20,078 bases of DNA from Actinocrinis sp046724665 (GTDB lineage Bacteria; Actinomycetota; Actinomycetes; Streptomycetales; Catenulisporaceae). The number at the start of each line of letters is the position of its first letter. Position 1 is the stretch's first letter. The stretch is from the NCBI GenBank assembly GCA_046724665.1, contig JBKOWZ010000041.1:1-20078 (forward strand), written 5' to 3'. This document shows, in pieces, positions 1 to 7,042 of this stretch. The translations under genes were made by a program, and so were the position numbers. Under the pieces are notes generated by a model. That model searched no databases. It was not told where the DNA came from and saw only the letters and a program-made list of their open reading frames with translations.

Positions 1-175
1 GGTCGATCGCGATCATCCCGGACGGGTACAGCGCCCCGGAGTTGACCAGGGCCATCACCTCGGTGCCGCCCGCGACCAGGACCGCGTCGGGGCGAGCCGC
101 GATGGCGCTCAGCGCCTCGCGCACCGATCCGGGGAACGCGACCGCCCCGTCGGCGGTCACGGTCCCCGGTGCCAC
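1..175 (-). CDS. FAD-binding subunit, molybdopterin dehydrogenase family (5' part)
   Basis: Partial gene: only about the first 58 residues are in the window and it runs off the left edge. The translation begins VAPGTVTADGAV and contains the run LVAGGTEVMALVNSG followed by YPSGMIAID. An AGGT-[DE]-[LV]-M motif followed by V/K-N-x-G is typical of the FAD-binding domain of xanthine/CO dehydrogenase medium subunits (CoxM/XdhB type, PF00941), where it contacts FAD pyrophosphate. The GTG start at 175 lies 5 nt past the stop of the DUF3039 gene. A GGTGAGAAG stretch overlapping that stop could serve as ribosome binding site, so the two genes are probably co-transcribed. In known members this subunit passes electrons from a molybdenum subunit through FAD. 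Partner subunits would lie to the left and are not visible. The family call is fairly firm; the substrate is unknown. Confidence 0.68.
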   Translation of the reverse strand, partial: MAPGTVTADGAVAFPGSVREALSAIAARPDAVLVAGGTEVMALVNSGALYPSGMIAID

Positions 176-180
176 GGCGG

Positions 181-471
181 CTACTTCTCACCGCCGACTG
201 AGGAGTCCTCGTCGTCGTAGAAGAACTCCGGATCCTCGAAGATCTCCTTGCACGTCGGGCAGATCGGGAAGCGGCTCGGGTCGCGGCTCGGCACCCACAC
301 CTTGCCGCACAGCGCGGTCACCGGAGTGCCGAGCACCATGGCCTCGGTGATCTTGTCCTTCTCCGCGTAGTGCGAGAAGCGCTCATGATCGCCGTTGTCG
401 GTGCTGACCTCGACGCGCTCCTCGGTGATCGTGGCCGTCCCGCCCGAGAGCGTCTCTGTTGCCGTACTCAT
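181..471 (-). CDS. DUF3039 family protein
   Basis: A 96-residue actinobacterial protein of unknown function. After a Thr/Glu-rich N-terminus it has HYAEKDKI at about residues 34-41, then LGTPVTALCGK-WVPSRDP--FPICPTCK, an arrangement of one Cys plus a CxxC pair that resembles a small zinc ribbon, and ends in an acidic tail. This matches the DUF3039 pattern (H-x-KI, A-L-CGK-WVPSRDP, CPxCK). No role is established for the family as far as I know. The start is the ATG at 471. No Shine-Dalgarno sequence lies before it; instead a TAGACT -10 box sits 6 nt upstream, so the mRNA probably begins at or next to the start codon. The gene is followed closely by the FAD-subunit gene and preceded on the same strand by yqgE. 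Confidence 0.85.
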   Translation of the reverse strand: MSTATETLSGGTATITEERVEVSTDNGDHERFSHYAEKDKITEAMVLGTPVTALCGKVWVPSRDPSRFPICPTCKEIFEDPEFFYDDEDSSVGGEK

Positions 472-477
472 GGTGCG

Positions 478-483
478 AGTCTA
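478..483 (-). promoter_or_regulatory. -10 box of leaderless-type promoter for the DUF3039 gene
   Basis: On the minus strand the sequence reads TAGACT, then six bases, then the ATG of the DUF3039 gene. In actinobacteria a TANNNT box 6-7 bp before the start codon marks leaderless transcripts. No convincing -35 box or ribosome binding site is visible. Confidence 0.5.
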
Positions 484-594
484 CGAGTGGACCCGCCCCG
501 CTGGGGAGCTGTCCCCGATACGGGGTATCAAAATTCGCCACATCCGAATCCGCAGCGTAATCAGCCGCCCACGCGTCCGGCCCCGCCCGCAGCT

Positions 595-654
595 CAGTTC
601 ACCGCCAGTCAGTTCACCGCAGGTCAGTTCACCGCAGCTCAGTTCATCGCCGGA
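595..654 (-). repeat. 15-bp tandem repeat, four copies, over the yqgE stop codon
   Basis: Four adjacent 15-bp units start at 595, 610, 625 and 640. On the plus strand each begins CAGTTCACCGC (CAGTTCATCGC in the last); the final four bases vary. The unit at 640-654 covers the last codons of yqgE. On the minus strand every unit carries AACTGA in the yqgE frame, so the gene's Asn-stop end is repeated three more times downstream. Confidence 0.85.
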
Positions 655-1211
655 TCTTCGGGGAAGGTCGAGAGCAGCGCCAGTTCGCCGCGCTGGCGGC
701 GCAGCACGGCGCGCCACGTGCGGTCCGGGTCCAGCGTGAACGCGTCTCCCGGAGCGGGATCGACGACGTACCAGGCCCCCTGCGCCAGCTCCCGCTCCAG
801 CTGCCCCGAGCTCCACCCGGCGTAGCCGGCGTACACCCGGAACGCCGATATCTCGGCGGCCAGCACCTGCGGCGGGATGTCCAAATCGACCAGCCCGAGG
901 TCGCCGTGCACCCGCCGCCAGCCCAGCGGCTCCCCGGCGCCCGGCCGCGGCATCGAGCGCAGCTCGGCCAGCCCGAGCGCCGAATCCAGCGCGACCGGGC
1001 CGCCCTGGAAGACCATCGGCATCGGCTCGGCCAGCTCGCTCCACGCGGGAAGGACCTCCCGGACCGGTACCGCGGTCGGGCGGTTGACCACGACGCCGAG
1101 GGTGCCGTCGCCGTCGTGATCCAGCACGAGGACCACGGTCCGGTCGAAGTTCGGATCCACCAGCAGTGGTGTGGCGACCAGTAGCCGCCCGGTCAACGCG
1201 ACCTCGGTCAT
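639..1211 (-). CDS. YqgE/AlgH family protein
   Basis: A 190-residue protein of the YqgE/AlgH family (DUF179), a widespread single-domain family whose biochemical role is not settled. Visible signatures are the N-terminal GRLLVATPLL--PNFDRTVVLVLDH, GVVVNRP, the central QGGPV, and the C-terminal FRVYAGYAGWSSGQLE---AQGAWYVV. Length and domain coverage are normal. The ATG at 1211 has a GAGAAG stretch about 8 nt upstream. The C-terminus FPEDPAMN and its TGA lie inside a 15-bp tandem repeat. The gene is divergent from the MurA-type gene and heads the minus-strand group with the DUF3039 gene, 167 bp away. An alternative frame through the repeat would add GEL[ST]C-type pentapeptides, but the normal end fits the family better. 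Confidence 0.92.
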   Translation of the reverse strand: MTEVALTGRLLVATPLLVDPNFDRTVVLVLDHDGDGTLGVVVNRPTAVPVREVLPAWSELAEPMPMVFQGGPVALDSALGLAELRSMPRPGAGEPLGWRRVHGDLGLVDLDIPPQVLAAEISAFRVYAGYAGWSSGQLERELAQGAWYVVDPAPGDAFTLDPDRTWRAVLRRQRGELALLSTFPEDPAMN

Positions 1212-1442
1212 GGAGCCATCTTCTCAGGAGGATCATCGCTCGGGGGTGTTGGCGCCCTGGAAGAATGGTGTCGCCCGCCGCCCCGTTCGTCCTTGCGTTC
1301 GAACGCGGCGCGGTGTTGCGTTCCGCCGCCGCGACTCTGGCAGACTGGGCGCTTGTTCCGCCGCGAGATCCGCACGCCAGAGATCCGACCCGCTGTACCG
1401 GACGGTGCCCGACTTCCCCCGGGCCGACCCAGACACGGAGCC

Positions 1443-2864
1443 ATGAACAGCGCACCAGCTACCGCCCTCCCCCGTCCCAGCACCGGACCAGCCGGGCCCG
1501 CCGGTCGCGCCGCGGCGGCCAGACCCGATCGGATCCACGTCACCGGCGGAACCCCGCTCAACGGCGAGGTCACCCTGCGCGGTGCGAAGAACCTCGTGCC
1601 GAAGGCCATGGTCGCCGCGCTGCTCGGCAGCGGCCCGAGCCGGCTGCGCAACGTCCCCCGGATCAGCGACGTGCGGATCGTCACCGGACTGCTGGAGGCG
1701 CACGGCGTCACCGTGCGCACCGGCGACTCCCGCGACGAGCTCATCCTGGACCCGACCTCGGTGGAGACGGCCGACCACGCGGAGATCGCCGCGCACGCGG
1801 GGGAGAGCCGGATCCCGATCCTGCTGTGCGGCCCGCTGCTGCACCGCAACGGCCGCGCGTTCATCCCGGACCTCGGCGGCTGCCGGATCGGCGACCGGCC
1901 GATCAACTTCCACCTCGACGCCCTGCGCGCGTTCGGCGCGGTGGTGGAGAAGCGCTCCGACGGCCTGCACCTGCACGCCCCGCAGCGGTTGCGCGGCACG
2001 AAGATCACGCTCCCGTACCCCAGCGTCGGTTCGACCGAGCAGGTGCTGCTGACCGCGGTGCTGGCGGAGGGCGTCACCGAACTGCGCAACGCGGCCACCG
2101 AGCCGGAAATCATGGACCTGATCGCCGTCTTGCAGAAGATGGGCGCGATCATCTCGATGCTGGACAACCGGGTCGTCCACATCACCGGCGTGGACCGGCT
2201 CGACGGCTACACCCACCGCGCGCTGCCCGACCGCCTGGAGGCGGCGTCCTGGGCCTGCGCGGCGCTGGCCACCGGCGGGGACATTCTGGCCCGCGGCGCG
2301 CAACAAGGTCCGATGATGACCTTTTTGAACGTATTCCGGCGGGTCGGCGGCGCGTTCGAGGTCGATGACTCCGCGGACGGCGCCGGCATCCGCTTCTGGC
2401 ACCCGGGCGGCCCGCTCAAGGCCCTGGCGCTGGAGACCGACGTGCACCCCGGCTTCCAGACCGACTGGCAGCAGCCGCTCGTGGTGGCGCTGACGCAGGC
2501 TCAGGGCCTGTCCATCGTGCACGAGACCGTGTACGAGAAGCGGCTCGGGTTCACCAGCGCCCTGATCTCGATGGGCGCGCAGGTGCAGCTGTACCGCGAG
2601 TGCCTCGGCGGCACGCCGTGCCGGTTCGGCCAGCGCAACTTCATGCACTCCGCGGTGATCTCCGGCCCGAGCAAGCTGCACGCGGCGGACCTGGAGATCC
2701 CGGACCTGCGCGCCGGCTTCTCGTACCTCATCGCCGCGCTCGCGGCGCAGGGGACCTCGACGGTGCACGGCATCTCGCTCATCAACCGCGGATACGAGGA
2801 CTTCGGCGAGAAGCTCGGCGCGCTCGGCGCCCGCTTCGAGTTCGGCGAAGTCCCCGTCCAGTAG
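1443..2864 (+). CDS. murA: UDP-N-acetylglucosamine 1-carboxyvinyltransferase family protein (MurA-type)
   Basis: A 473-residue EPSP synthase-fold protein. MurA transfers enolpyruvate from phosphoenolpyruvate to UDP-GlcNAc, the first committed step of peptidoglycan precursor synthesis in the cytoplasm. The GAKN substrate-loop Lys is at about 49, the PEP-site Cys is in GGCRIGDRP at about 147, followed by Arg 152, and the catalytic Asp is in FQTDWQQP at about 341. All catalytic positions are therefore present. The first 30 residues are a Pro/Ala-rich extension before the conserved IHVTGGTPLNG. The chosen ATG follows ACGGAG by only 2 nt; in-frame extension to a TTG at 1293 looks non-coding. Streptomycetes commonly carry two MurA-like genes, and the setting here (next to yqgE, near malic enzyme, away from atp/cell-wall genes) suggests the second paralogue. 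Whether it makes wall precursor or acts on another UDP-sugar cannot be decided from sequence. Confidence 0.88.
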   Translation: MNSAPATALPRPSTGPAGPAGRAAAARPDRIHVTGGTPLNGEVTLRGAKNLVPKAMVAALLGSGPSRLRNVPRISDVRIVTGLLEAHGVTVRTGDSRDELILDPTSVETADHAEIAAHAGESRIPILLCGPLLHRNGRAFIPDLGGCRIGDRPINFHLDALRAFGAVVEKRSDGLHLHAPQRLRGTKITLPYPSVGSTEQVLLTAVLAEGVTELRNAATEPEIMDLIAVLQKMGAIISMLDNRVVHITGVDRLDGYTHRALPDRLEAASWACAALATGGDILARGAQQGPMMTFLNVFRRVGGAFEVDDSADGAGIRFWHPGGPLKALALETDVHPGFQTDWQQPLVVALTQAQGLSIVHETVYEKRLGFTSALISMGAQVQLYRECLGGTPCRFGQRNFMHSAVISGPSKLHAADLEIPDLRAGFSYLIAALAAQGTSTVHGISLINRGYEDFGEKLGALGARFEFGEVPVQ

Positions 2865-2965
2865 CCGATCCGTCCGACAGGGTCCCATCGCGTCACACGG
2901 CGCTCGATTCCGCTCTATCCTTAGTTCGACAGTCATCGACCTATCTTCCCCGCGGAGGCATGGCC

Positions 2966-3946
2966 ATGAGCGCGATCGTCGTATCCAAGACCGGCGGACC
3001 GGAAGTCCTCGAATACGTCGTGGACAGTCCCGCCCTCGAACCGGGGCCAGGCCAACTGCTGGTGAAGGTGGCGGCGGCGGGCGTCAACTTCGTCGACACG
3101 TATCACCGCAGCGGGGCCTACAAGAAGGAGTTGCCCTTCACGCCGGGCGGCGAGTTCGCCGGCACGGTCGAGGCGATCGGCGAGGGCGTGGACGGCTTCG
3201 CGGTGGGCGACCGGGTCGCGTCGGTGGACAGCAACTCCGGCAGCTACGCGCAGTTCACGCTGGTGAAGGCGGACCGGGTATCCCGCATTCCGGAGGCGGT
3301 CTCGCTGGAGACCGCGGCTGCGGCGCTGCTCCAGGGCCTGACGGCGCATTACCTGACGGCGTCGACGTGGCCGATCCAGAAGGGTGACACGGCCCTCGTG
3401 CACGCCGCGGCCGGCGGCATGGGCCTGCTGCTCACCCAGATGGTCAAGGCGCGCGGCGGACGTGTCATCGGCACGGTGTCCACGCCCGAAAAGGAGGCGC
3501 TCGCCCGCTCGGTCGGTGCCGACGAGGTGATCCGCTACACCGAGGTCGATGACCTGGCCGCAGCCGTCCGAGCCCTGACCGAGGACGGCCGCGGCGTGGA
3601 CGTGGTCTACGACGGTGTCGGCAAGACCACCTTCGACGCCTCACTCGCGTCGCTGCGTGTGCGCGGGCTCATGGTGCTCTACGGCGCGGCCAGCGGACCG
3701 GTACCGGCGTTCGATCCGCAGCGTTTGCAGGCTTCCGGCTCGGTGTTCCTGACCCGGCCTACGCTTTACCACCACATCGGCACGGCTGAGGAGTTCGCCT
3801 GGCGCACCGGCGAAGTGCTCGCCGCGGTGGCGTCGGGCACCCTGAGCATCACCGTCGGCGCGCGCTACCCCCTCGCCGAGGCCGCCGCGGCCCACCAGGC
3901 GCTGGAATCACGCGCCACCACCGGCAAGGTGCTGCTCATTCCCTGA
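2966..3946 (+). CDS. NAD(P)H:quinone oxidoreductase, zinc-independent MDR family
   Basis: A 326-residue member of the quinone oxidoreductase branch of the medium-chain dehydrogenase/reductase superfamily. Such enzymes reduce quinones or other activated carbonyls with NADPH in the cytoplasm. The N-terminal GroES-like domain shows the family pattern AAAGVNFVDTYHRSG and PFTPGGEFAGTVEAIGEGV. The Rossmann fold follows with AAAGGMG at about 147-153. The catalytic and structural zinc cysteines of alcohol dehydrogenases are absent, as expected for this branch. The ATG at 2966 is preferred because GGAGG ends 7 nt before it; the in-frame ATG at 2960 is only 1 nt from that site. The gene lies 101 bp after the MurA-type gene and converges on malic enzyme with 17 bp between stops. 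The physiological substrate is unknown. Confidence 0.9.
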   Translation: MSAIVVSKTGGPEVLEYVVDSPALEPGPGQLLVKVAAAGVNFVDTYHRSGAYKKELPFTPGGEFAGTVEAIGEGVDGFAVGDRVASVDSNSGSYAQFTLVKADRVSRIPEAVSLETAAAALLQGLTAHYLTASTWPIQKGDTALVHAAAGGMGLLLTQMVKARGGRVIGTVSTPEKEALARSVGADEVIRYTEVDDLAAAVRALTEDGRGVDVVYDGVGKTTFDASLASLRVRGLMVLYGAASGPVPAFDPQRLQASGSVFLTRPTLYHHIGTAEEFAWRTGEVLAAVASGTLSITVGARYPLAEAAAAHQALESRATTGKVLLIP

Positions 3947-3963
3947 CCGGGATCGGCCTGTCC

Positions 3964-5364
3964 CTACCTTCTACCGTCCGCTACTTCACGCACGGCGGCC
4001 GCGACCGCCGGGGCGACTTCCGGGTTGAACACCGAGGGCACCACGAAGTTGGCGTTCAACTCGTCCTCGGTCACCACGTCGGCCAGCGCCCGCGCGGCCG
4101 CGAGCAACATCGCCTGCGACACCTTGTGTCCGTGCGCGTCGAGCAGCCCGCGGAACACGCCGGGGAACGCGAGCACGTTGTTGATCTGGTTCGGGAAGTC
4201 GCTGCGTCCGGTCGCGACCACCGCGGCGTGCTCTCGCGCCGCGGCCGGGTCCACCTCGGGATCCGGGTTGGCGAGCGCGAAGACGATCGCGTCCGGCGCC
4301 ATCGTGGCGATGTCATCCCCGGTCAGGATGTTGGGCGCGGACACGCCGATGAAGACGTCCGCGCCCACCAGCGCCTCCCGCAGGGTGCCCGAGTACCCGC
4401 CGGGGTTGGTGTTCTCGGCGACCCAGCGCAGATCCGAGTCCGGGCCGCCGAGATCGGCCCGCCCCGCGTGCACGACGCCGAGGTAGTCGGCGACCGTGAT
4501 GTCCTTCGCCCCGGCATCCAGCAGCAGCCGCAGAACTGCGGACCCTGCCGCGCCCGCGCCCGAGCCGACGATCCGCACCTCGCCGATGTCCTTGCCCACC
4601 ACGCGCAGCGCGTTGGTCAGCGCGGCCAGCACGACGATCGCGGTGCCGTGCTGGTCGTCGTGGAAGACCGGGATGTCCAGCTGCTCGCGCAGCCGCCGCT
4701 CGATCTCGAAGCAGCGCGGGGCGGAGATGTCCTCCAGGTTGATGCCGGCGAAGCCCGGGGCTATCGCCTTCACCGTGCGGATGATCTCCTCGGTGTCCTG
4801 GGTGTCCAGGCAGATCGGCCACGCGTCGATCCCGCCGAACCGCTTGAAGAGCGCCGCCTTGCCCTCCATCACCGGCAGCGCCGCCTGCGGTCCGAGGTTG
4901 CCCAGGCCCAGCACGGCCGATCCGTCGGTCACCACGGCGATCGCGTTGCGCTTGATCGTCAGCCGCCGCGCGTCCTCCGGATTCTCGGCGATGGCCATGC
5001 ACACGCGGGCCACGCCGGGCGTGTAAGCCATCGACAGGTCGTCGCGGTTTCGCAGCGGCACCTTCGACTGCATCTCGATCTTCCCGCCGAGGTGCATCAG
5101 GAAGGTGCGGTCCGAGACCTTGCCGACCTCGATCCCGTCGATGCCGCCGATCGCCTCGGTGATCCGCTTCGCGTGATCGCCGCTGGACGCCGCGATCGTG
5201 ACGTCGATGCGCAGCCGCTCGTTGCCCGACCCCGACACGTCGAGCGCGGTCAGCGCGCCGCCGGCGTCCTCGACCACGCGGGTGAGCTGGGAGACCGCGT
5301 TGCCCTTCGCGGGCGCCTCAAGCCGCACCGTGATCGAATACGAGACGCTGGGCTGCGCGGTCAT
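3964..5364 (-). CDS. NAD-dependent malic enzyme with N-terminal ACT domain
   Basis: A 466-residue enzyme that oxidatively decarboxylates malate to pyruvate, linking the TCA cycle to pyruvate and NAD(P)H pools. Residues ~8-85 form an ACT-like regulatory domain (SITVRLEAP, the VVEDAGGAL stretch, LRIDVTI). The malic N-domain follows with YTPGVAR (~114-120; catalytic Tyr), VMEGKA (Lys ~169) and the metal-binding NLEDI and DDQHGTA. The NAD-binding domain has GSGAGAAG at ~268-275 and the conserved FALANPDPE. This ACT-plus-short malic enzyme layout is common in actinobacteria. The ACT domain suggests control by a small ligand, not identified. The ATG has GAGGAAGG about 9 nt upstream. It stands alone on the minus strand between the convergent oxidoreductase gene and the divergent acetyltransferase gene. 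Confidence 0.94.
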   Translation of the reverse strand: MTAQPSVSYSITVRLEAPAKGNAVSQLTRVVEDAGGALTALDVSGSGNERLRIDVTIAASSGDHAKRITEAIGGIDGIEVGKVSDRTFLMHLGGKIEMQSKVPLRNRDDLSMAYTPGVARVCMAIAENPEDARRLTIKRNAIAVVTDGSAVLGLGNLGPQAALPVMEGKAALFKRFGGIDAWPICLDTQDTEEIIRTVKAIAPGFAGINLEDISAPRCFEIERRLREQLDIPVFHDDQHGTAIVVLAALTNALRVVGKDIGEVRIVGSGAGAAGSAVLRLLLDAGAKDITVADYLGVVHAGRADLGGPDSDLRWVAENTNPGGYSGTLREALVGADVFIGVSAPNILTGDDIATMAPDAIVFALANPDPEVDPAAAREHAAVVATGRSDFPNQINNVLAFPGVFRGLLDAHGHKVSQAMLLAAARALADVVTEDELNANFVVPSVFNPEVAPAVAAAVREVADGRR

Positions 5365-5555
5365 CGCTGGTCGCCTTCCTCAAAAAGCCTTGTCGTGCGC
5401 TGCCCATGGTCGCACGCGGCTTGCATATACCTCCGATCGTTTCCGACTTCAGCCGATGTGATTCCACTCTCACCAGACCGCGGCCGCACAACCGTCCGGC
5501 CCGTCCGACCTGCGCGCCGTGGACAGCGTCAAGCCGTGACTGCGAAGCTTGGGCG

Positions 5556-6125
5556 ATGCTCGTCCAGCACATGTTCCCGATGACCGAGCTCAAGACCCCT
5601 CGACTGCTGCTGCGCGCCCACGTCGAACAGGACATCGAGCCCACGGTCGCCATGTTCAGCGACGAACTGTCCCAGCGCTGGCTCTCCGCGCCCCAGCCCT
5701 ACACGTGGGAGGAAGGCCGCCGCTGGTGCACCGACACCGCACACCTGCTGCGTGGCATGGGTGACGGCATCCACTGGGCGATCACCGACATCGCCACCGG
5801 CCGCTACTTCGGCGGCATCGGCGTGAAGGGCACCGACTGGCTCAGCCGCAGCACCGAGATCGGCTACGGCATCGCCCCGTGGGCGCGCGGCTACGGCTAC
5901 GCCGCCGAGGCCACCCGCGCCGCGGCGCAGTGGATACTGCGCGACCAGGCCTTCAACCGCGTCGAGCTCTTCGCCGCCACGGGCAACCTCGCCTCGCAAC
6001 GCGTCGCCGAGAAGGCGGGCTTCGTACGTGAGGGCGTGGCCCGCAACTCCGGCTTCACGCACGCCGGCCAGCAGGACATGGTGATGTTCTCGCTGATACC
6101 CGCCGACCTCGGCCTCTCGTCCTAG
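5556..6125 (+). CDS. GNAT family N-acetyltransferase (RimJ/RimL-like)
   Basis: A protein of about 189 residues of the RimJ/RimL type of GNAT acetyltransferases, which move an acetyl group from acetyl-CoA to a protein N-terminus or small-molecule amine. The opening LKTPRLLLRAHVEQDIEP is the usual first strand. The acetyl-CoA loop appears in EIGYGIAPWARGYGYAAEATRAA, and the C-terminal NLASQRVAEKAGFVREGVARN is the classic motif B ending. The start is uncertain: in-frame ATGs at 5556, 5571 and 5580 all lack a good ribosome binding site, and 5580 (MTELKTPRL) is the best fit to family length. It is divergent from malic enzyme and followed by tRNA-Leu. The substrate cannot be predicted. Confidence 0.85.
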   Translation: MLVQHMFPMTELKTPRLLLRAHVEQDIEPTVAMFSDELSQRWLSAPQPYTWEEGRRWCTDTAHLLRGMGDGIHWAITDIATGRYFGGIGVKGTDWLSRSTEIGYGIAPWARGYGYAAEATRAAAQWILRDQAFNRVELFAATGNLASQRVAEKAGFVREGVARNSGFTHAGQQDMVMFSLIPADLGLSS

Positions 6126-6143
6126 AGCCGCTCCACCTGCGAG

Positions 6144-6172
6144 TCTGAAGCATTTCGCCGTGCCGGTACCAT
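6144..6172 (+). promoter_or_regulatory. promoter of tRNA-Leu
   Basis: TACCAT at 6167-6172 fits the actinobacterial -10 consensus TANNNT and ends 8 nt before the mature tRNA 5' end. TCTGAA at 6144-6149, 17 bp further up, is a weak -35 candidate. Confidence 0.5.
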
Positions 6173-6180
6173 GAAGCAGC

Positions 6181-6267
6181 GCGCGAGTGGCGGAATGGCA
6201 GACGCGCTGGTCTTAGGAACCAGTGCCCTGATAAGGCGTGCGGGTTCGAGTCCCGCCTCGCGCACCA
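6181..6267 (+). tRNA. tRNA-Leu (anticodon TAG)
   Basis: The acceptor stem pairs GCGCGAG with CTCGCGC. The anticodon stem CTGGT/ACCAG encloses the loop CTTAGGA, giving anticodon TAG at 6214-6216 (reads CUA and related Leu codons). A long variable arm (TGCCCTGATAAGGCGTGC) marks a class II tRNA, and the T arm is CGGGTTCGAGTCCCG. The 3' CCA is encoded at 6265-6267. Confidence 0.97.
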
Positions 6268-6272
6268 TGCTT

Positions 6273-6299
6273 GAGGCCCGCCGGTGGCCGGCGGGCCTC
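6273..6299 (+). terminator. hairpin terminator after tRNA-Leu
   Basis: A perfect 12-bp stem (GAGGCCCGCCGG with CCGGCGGGCCTC) closes on a 3-nt loop. No T-run follows, as is usual for actinobacterial terminators. Its position between tRNA-Leu and the convergent nitroreductase gene suggests it works in both directions. Confidence 0.8.
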
Positions 6300-6342
6300 A
6301 GTGAGTCTGGCGACTGGATCGTGCTGACCAGATGGTCCTGAC

Positions 6343-6948
6343 TTAGATGGTGCCGACGACCTGGTCGTACTCGAGGCGCGGGTTGCGGCCGAACCAGGCG
6401 TTCTCGCCGGGCTTGCCGATGTTGACCACGACGAGGGACTTGTAGCCGGACTCGGCGAAGAACTCGGCGTCCACGCCCTCGGCGTCGAAACCGGTCATCG
6501 GGCCGGCGGCCAGGCCCGCGGCGCGCACGCCGAGGATGAAGTAGCCGACCTGGAGCAGCGCGTTGAGCTTCGCGGCGTCGAAGCGGTGCGGCTTGTCCTT
6601 GAACAGCGACTGGGCGATCTCGTAGTGCGGGAAGACCGTGGGCAGGTGCTCGTGGAACTCCGGGTCGTAGGCGAGGATCGCGACCAGCGGCGCGGTGGAC
6701 GTCTTGGGCCGGTTGCCTTCCATCATGTGGCCGATCAGACGCTCGCGGGCCTCCGGGGTGCGCACCAGCAGGATGCGCAGCGGCTGCATGTTCATCGACG
6801 TCGGGGCGAACTTGATCAGATCGTAGATCGCGGCGATCTGCGCGTCCTCGACCGGCTCGTCCGTGAAGGTGTTCGCGGTGCGCGCGTCGCGGAACAGCAG
6901 GTCCTGGGCGGTCTTGTCGAGCTTGAGGACGTCGTGCAGCTCGGTCAT
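6343..6948 (-). CDS. nitroreductase family protein, malonic semialdehyde reductase (RutE)-like
   Basis: A 201-residue flavin-dependent reductase. The opening DKTAQDLLFRDARTANTFTDEPV, then IYDLIKFAPTSMNMQPLRILLV (FMN site), RPKTSTAPLVAILAYD and the C-terminal YKSLVVVNIGKPGENAWFGRNPR are the layout of the RutE/HadB-type subgroup of nitroreductases. RutE reduces malonic semialdehyde to 3-hydroxypropionate in uracil breakdown, but no other rut gene is nearby, so the true substrate is open; reduction of nitro compounds or quinones is equally possible. The ATG is supported by AGGAG 8 nt upstream. It is the second of two minus-strand genes, 94 bp behind the beta-helix membrane protein gene. That gap holds a GTTCAA/TTGAAC inverted repeat that may be an operator. 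Confidence 0.88.
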   Translation of the reverse strand: MTELHDVLKLDKTAQDLLFRDARTANTFTDEPVEDAQIAAIYDLIKFAPTSMNMQPLRILLVRTPEARERLIGHMMEGNRPKTSTAPLVAILAYDPEFHEHLPTVFPHYEIAQSLFKDKPHRFDAAKLNALLQVGYFILGVRAAGLAAGPMTGFDAEGVDAEFFAESGYKSLVVVNIGKPGENAWFGRNPRLEYDQVVGTI

Positions 6949-6978
6949 GGGTTCTACTCCTGTAGTCGGTCGGTGGGC

Positions 6979-7005
6979 GTTCAATCCGCCGCAACGATGT
7001 TGAAC
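6979..7005. promoter_or_regulatory. candidate operator upstream of the nitroreductase gene
   Basis: GTTCAA (6979-6984) and TTGAAC (7000-7005) form a perfect 6-bp inverted repeat with a 15-bp spacer, followed by CTTAAACC, in an AT-richer patch upstream of the nitroreductase start. This is compatible with a dimeric regulator site. No cognate regulator gene is adjacent. Confidence 0.3.
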
Positions 7006-7042
7006 CTTAAACCATTCCCGGGGCGGGCGAGTACTTTCGCGG

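Noticed and set aside
1212..1442. Possible riboswitch between yqgE and the MurA-type gene
   Set aside because: No recognisable conserved leader or terminator pairing was found, and no clear promoter could be placed either.
481..1455. Long minus-strand frame reading through yqgE and the 15-bp repeat
   Set aside because: It is an Arg/Gly/Ala-rich out-of-frame shadow of yqgE; the yqgE frame matches a known family end to end.
4126..5583. Long plus-strand frame of 485 codons opposite malic enzyme
   Set aside because: It has His/Arg/Asp-rich composition typical of the antisense of high-GC genes, and the minus strand encodes a complete malic enzyme.
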